The notes below the pieces were generated by a model. That model was not told where the DNA came from and made no database searches. It saw only the letters and a list, made by a program, of their open reading frames with translations. This document shows positions 5,215 through 7,580 of a DNA stretch of 7,580 bases, piece by piece. The position numbers and the translations under genes are program-made. The stretch comes from Acidilobaceae archaeon (GTDB lineage: Archaea > Thermoproteota > Thermoprotei_A > Sulfolobales > Acidilobaceae): assembly GCA_026985435.1 (NCBI GenBank), contig JALSQL010000138.1:1-7580 (forward strand), in the 5' to 3' direction. The stretch's first letter is position 1. Every line of letters starts with the position of its first letter.

Positions 5215-7580
5215 GCCTCAGCCCCTGGGGTGACGTCGTCCTCAAGCCCTATAATGTCCTCGGTGGACGCTGTGATGTGCGCCGAGACCTGGTAGCAGGC
5301 GCTGGGCGAGTAGGACTCGGGGAGCGCGTCGTAGAACCTAATCGAGACCACATCGTTGAACCCGTCGGGCCACCACCCGGAGTTAGCCGCCGCGACGCTC
5401 AGGTAGAGCTTGCCAGCGCCGTCGCAGGTCCTCCCCGTGGTGACGTCGACTATGCTCTTATAGCGGGTCGCCAGCTCCACGAGGTTAAGTACTCTCGCAA
5501 CGGACTTGAGGCTGTCTACCACCTTCGACGCGTAGTCAACTATCTTCCTGGCGATGTGGAGGTACCCCGCCAGCGCTTCCAGCGTTCCCCCCTCGCTGGA
5601 GAGCCCGTAGACGTCGATGTCGCCCGTGCCACCGCTGCAGGCGTTGGGGCCGCTGATCGTGAGGTTTAGGGTGAAGTCGGTGAGGCGGCCAGCGCCATAG
5701 TATACGCTACTGCCGAGGTCTAGCTCCATGCTCCACGGGTGGAGGGCTATCGTCGAGTACAGGTTGCCGAGCCTCTGGGAGACTGTTAGGAGAAGCGGCG
5801 ACCACCTGGCGGCCGCGCCTGTTCTGGCGTACTCGTTCCAGAGCTCCGAGAGGCGCAGGATCGTCTTGTCCGAGAACTTGGATGGATCGTAGTAGTCAAC
5901 TATCGGCGTCAGTATGACGTTGCCGTAGCTCTCGGAGGCGTCGGGGTGCGTTATGGGAACCAGGGGGAGCCCCCTCAGGTCGAGCCTTCCATCATCCGTG
6001 CCTGGCACCAAGTCTATGTATACGGTCCCGGATTGGCTCATGGGCTCTGAGAGCTCCAGCAGGGCCCAGCCGATGGAGGCGCCCCTACTGTAGGCTGGAA
6101 GTAGCGTCTCCTCGGGTACACACACCAGCACACAGCTAACCACGACCTCGTCGCTAGTCTCCCCCGTGCTTGGGAGGCTCTTGGAGCAGGGCCAGAAGCC
6201 CGGCACCTGGACCGTCAGGTTACCCCCCGGGAAGCCCGGCGGGAGCCTCACCCTCAGTGTGGCGGTAACGGCAGGCGCTGTCGGGTCGCCGGGCTCCCTG
6301 ACTATGGCGACATCGCCGGGTATGGCCACCGGGAAGGCTGCGCTGGAGTTTGTGGCGCCGCTCTGGAGCAATAGGGCCGCCAGGCCCCCGGCGTCGCTGG
6401 TGTACGGCTCCCTGAAGATGTAGAGTGACAGCGGGTGCGTGACCCGGCTGGGCAGGTATGACTGGTAGTTGGACCACCTGTAGTGCACTCTAACCCTAAC
6501 CGTGAACTCCCACTCGCCATCGTAGACTGAGACCTTGAATGGTATGGAGTCGTCGCTGGAACCGTAGGGGCTCTGGGGCGGCGTGAAGGTGAACGACAGG
6601 CTGGCGGTGTAGGGTGATACCGTCGCCGTCCGCGTGACCTCGTAGGGGCTCTCGGGGTACATTGAGAGTAGCACCACGCTCACGCCGTCGTAGCCCCCCA
6701 GCGGTCGGGGGTAGAGTACGACCTCGACCTTCGTCCACACGATGTCCCCCGGGTCGACGCCCCCGTTGGGAGAGTAGGGGTAGACGTGGAAGAGCTGGGG
6801 GCTCCCCGGGGTCACGTTGAGGGCCAGCTCGCTCCACGTCGTAGCGTTACCCTCGAGAACCCTGACAGCCAGCGTCTCAACCATAACCACGGTGGCCTCC
6901 TCGGCTCCCCCTCCACCCCCGCCCCCGTCGGGGAGCGGCCTGCCTATGCTCTCCGAGCCGAGACCGTGGCCGCCGGATAGCCTGGCGTCCACTCGTATAG
7001 GGCGTAGCAGGTCGGCGATGGCGCCCTCCGAGACCCTGTAGCCAGCCTCCACCGCGTGCTCGAGGGGCCACGGCGCCTCGGGAGCCTCTAGCCAGTCGAT
7101 CCTATCGAGGCTGTTGTAGGTGTACCGGAACGGGTACTCCCCGCAGGTCCGCCTCACCTGGGGGGAGCCAGCGGCGACCAGCAGGGGGTACGAGTACTTG
7201 GAGCCGGGGGGCGAGACCGTGAGCCACCCCCACCTGGCGGCTCCCCGGGCTTGGGGTGGAGGGTCGCGCAGCGGGTCAACGACGGTGGGGGGTAGGGTGG
7301 GGAGCTTCAGGGCGATCCTGGTCCCGGGGCCTATGGTCTGCGGGGTCTCGTAGAGCACGACCCGCGAGCCGGGCGGCTGGACCCTCTTGTCGTAGACGGT
7401 GAAGGGCACATCCACCCAGGAGCCGTTGACGTATGCCAGGATGCAGAAGTCGCCAACATGGAGCCCTCGGAGGGCTGGTATGCTACCAGCATCGATAACG
7501 GCTACCCTGCCGCTCAGGTTTACGAGGTAGAAAGCCTGGGAGGGGTCGAGGCTGCTTGGCAGGGCGTCCTCGGCGAGGCC
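5187..7580 (-). CDS. Large secreted surface protein, unknown family (N-terminus outside window)
   Basis: The frame is open to the right edge, so the 797 visible residues are C-terminal; the GTG at 7415 is internal because 55 more residues read through before it. I do not recognise the family. The composition is that of an exported archaeal protein: rich in Ser, Thr, Tyr, Pro and Gly, with many short beta-strand patterns such as EWEFTVRVRVHYRW and TATLRVRLPPGF. There are seven N-glycosylation sequons (residues 21, 52, 245, 255, 411, 454, 639) and nine cysteines (46, 146, 465, 483, 487, 648, 719, 762, 790) that could form disulfides. A run of seven glycines (219-225) separates an N-terminal region from the beta-rich middle. 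Residues about 666-705 form the one clearly amphipathic helical stretch. There is no C-terminal membrane segment or sorting signal; it ends CPPFAWSG. A signal peptide cannot be checked. Its 3' end overlaps the membrane protein gene. Secretion is inference from composition. Confidence 0.85.
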   Translation of the reverse strand, partial: GLAEDALPSSLDPSQAFYLVNLSGRVAVIDAGSIPALRGLHVGDFCILAYVNGSWVDVPFTVYDKRVQPPGSRVVLYETPQTIGPGTRIALKLPTLPPTVVDPLRDPPPQARGAARWGWLTVSPPGSKYSYPLLVAAGSPQVRRTCGEYPFRYTYNSLDRIDWLEAPEAPWPLEHAVEAGYRVSEGAIADLLRPIRVDARLSGGHGLGSESIGRPLPDGGGGGGGAEEATVVMVETLAVRVLEGNATTWSELALNVTPGSPQLFHVYPYSPNGGVDPGDIVWTKVEVVLYPRPLGGYDGVSVVLLSMYPESPYEVTRTATVSPYTASLSFTFTPPQSPYGSSDDSIPFKVSVYDGEWEFTVRVRVHYRWSNYQSYLPSRVTHPLSLYIFREPYTSDAGGLAALLLQSGATNSSAAFPVAIPGDVAIVREPGDPTAPAVTATLRVRLPPGFPGGNLTVQVPGFWPCSKSLPSTGETSDEVVVSCVLVCVPEETLLPAYSRGASIGWALLELSEPMSQSGTVYIDLVPGTDDGRLDLRGLPLVPITHPDASESYGNVILTPIVDYYDPSKFSDKTILRLSELWNEYARTGAAARWSPLLLTVSQRLGNLYSTIALHPWSMELDLGSSVYYGAGRLTDFTLNLTISGPNACSGGTGDIDVYGLSSEGGTLEALAGYLHIARKIVDYASKVVDSLKSVARVLNLVELATRYKSIVDVTTGRTCDGAGKLYLSVAAANSGWWPDGFNDVVSIRFYDALPESYSPSACYQVSAHITASTEDIIGLEDDVTPGAEACPPFAWSG
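6906..6926 (-). repeat. Seven-glycine codon run
   Basis: Seven consecutive glycine codons (GGG GGC GGG GGT GGA GGG GGA on the minus strand) sit in the large secreted protein gene between PLPD and AEEATVV. Mixed codons argue against a simple slipped triplet repeat and suggest a maintained flexible linker between domains, though G-rich tracts can also vary in length between strains. Confidence 0.6.

Overview
The window looks like chromosomal DNA of a hyperthermophilic crenarchaeon, probably from or near the Desulfurococcales (inference; no search was possible). The signs are a high G+C content judged by eye, archaeal-type A-ATPase subunits A and B, arginine written largely as AGG, frequent GTG starts, strong GGGGTGA-type Shine-Dalgarno sites matching the archaeal 16S rRNA tail, and a CTTTTAAT TATA-like box upstream of the ATPase genes.

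Layout. Positions 3-782 (+) are the C-terminal part of pyruvate kinase; its N-terminal half lies off the left edge. Overlapping its 3' end is a decayed HEPN-domain gene (about 766-1166, +), broken by at least three reading-frame changes and lacking a visible nucleotidyltransferase partner. A 26-bp convergent junction (1167-1192) separates these from four genes on the minus strand. In transcription order they are: a very large, probably secreted and glycosylated protein of unknown family (5187-7580, running off the right edge); a six-helix membrane protein of unknown function overlapping its stop codon (4537-5214, or from 5190); then, after a roughly 120-bp gap with a promoter-like region, the A-type ATP synthase subunits A (2598-4415) and B (1193-2584).

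How the genes work together. AtpA and AtpB form the alternating catalytic and non-catalytic hexamer of the archaeal ATP synthase head. They are tightly coupled: the AtpB Shine-Dalgarno touches the AtpA stop codon. No other ATPase subunit gene (D, E, F, C, a/I, c/K) is visible on either side, so AB form a two-gene unit here. The secreted protein and the membrane protein are translationally coupled and probably act as a cell-surface pair; this pair is the least explained part of the window. Pyruvate kinase is ordinary glycolytic housekeeping, although two usually conserved active-site motifs carry substitutions.

I see no tRNA, rRNA, CRISPR array, insertion sequence or obvious new defence system. 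The points most worth a second look are the uncharacterised surface pair, the broken HEPN gene, and the inverted repeat that abuts the atpA TATA-like box.
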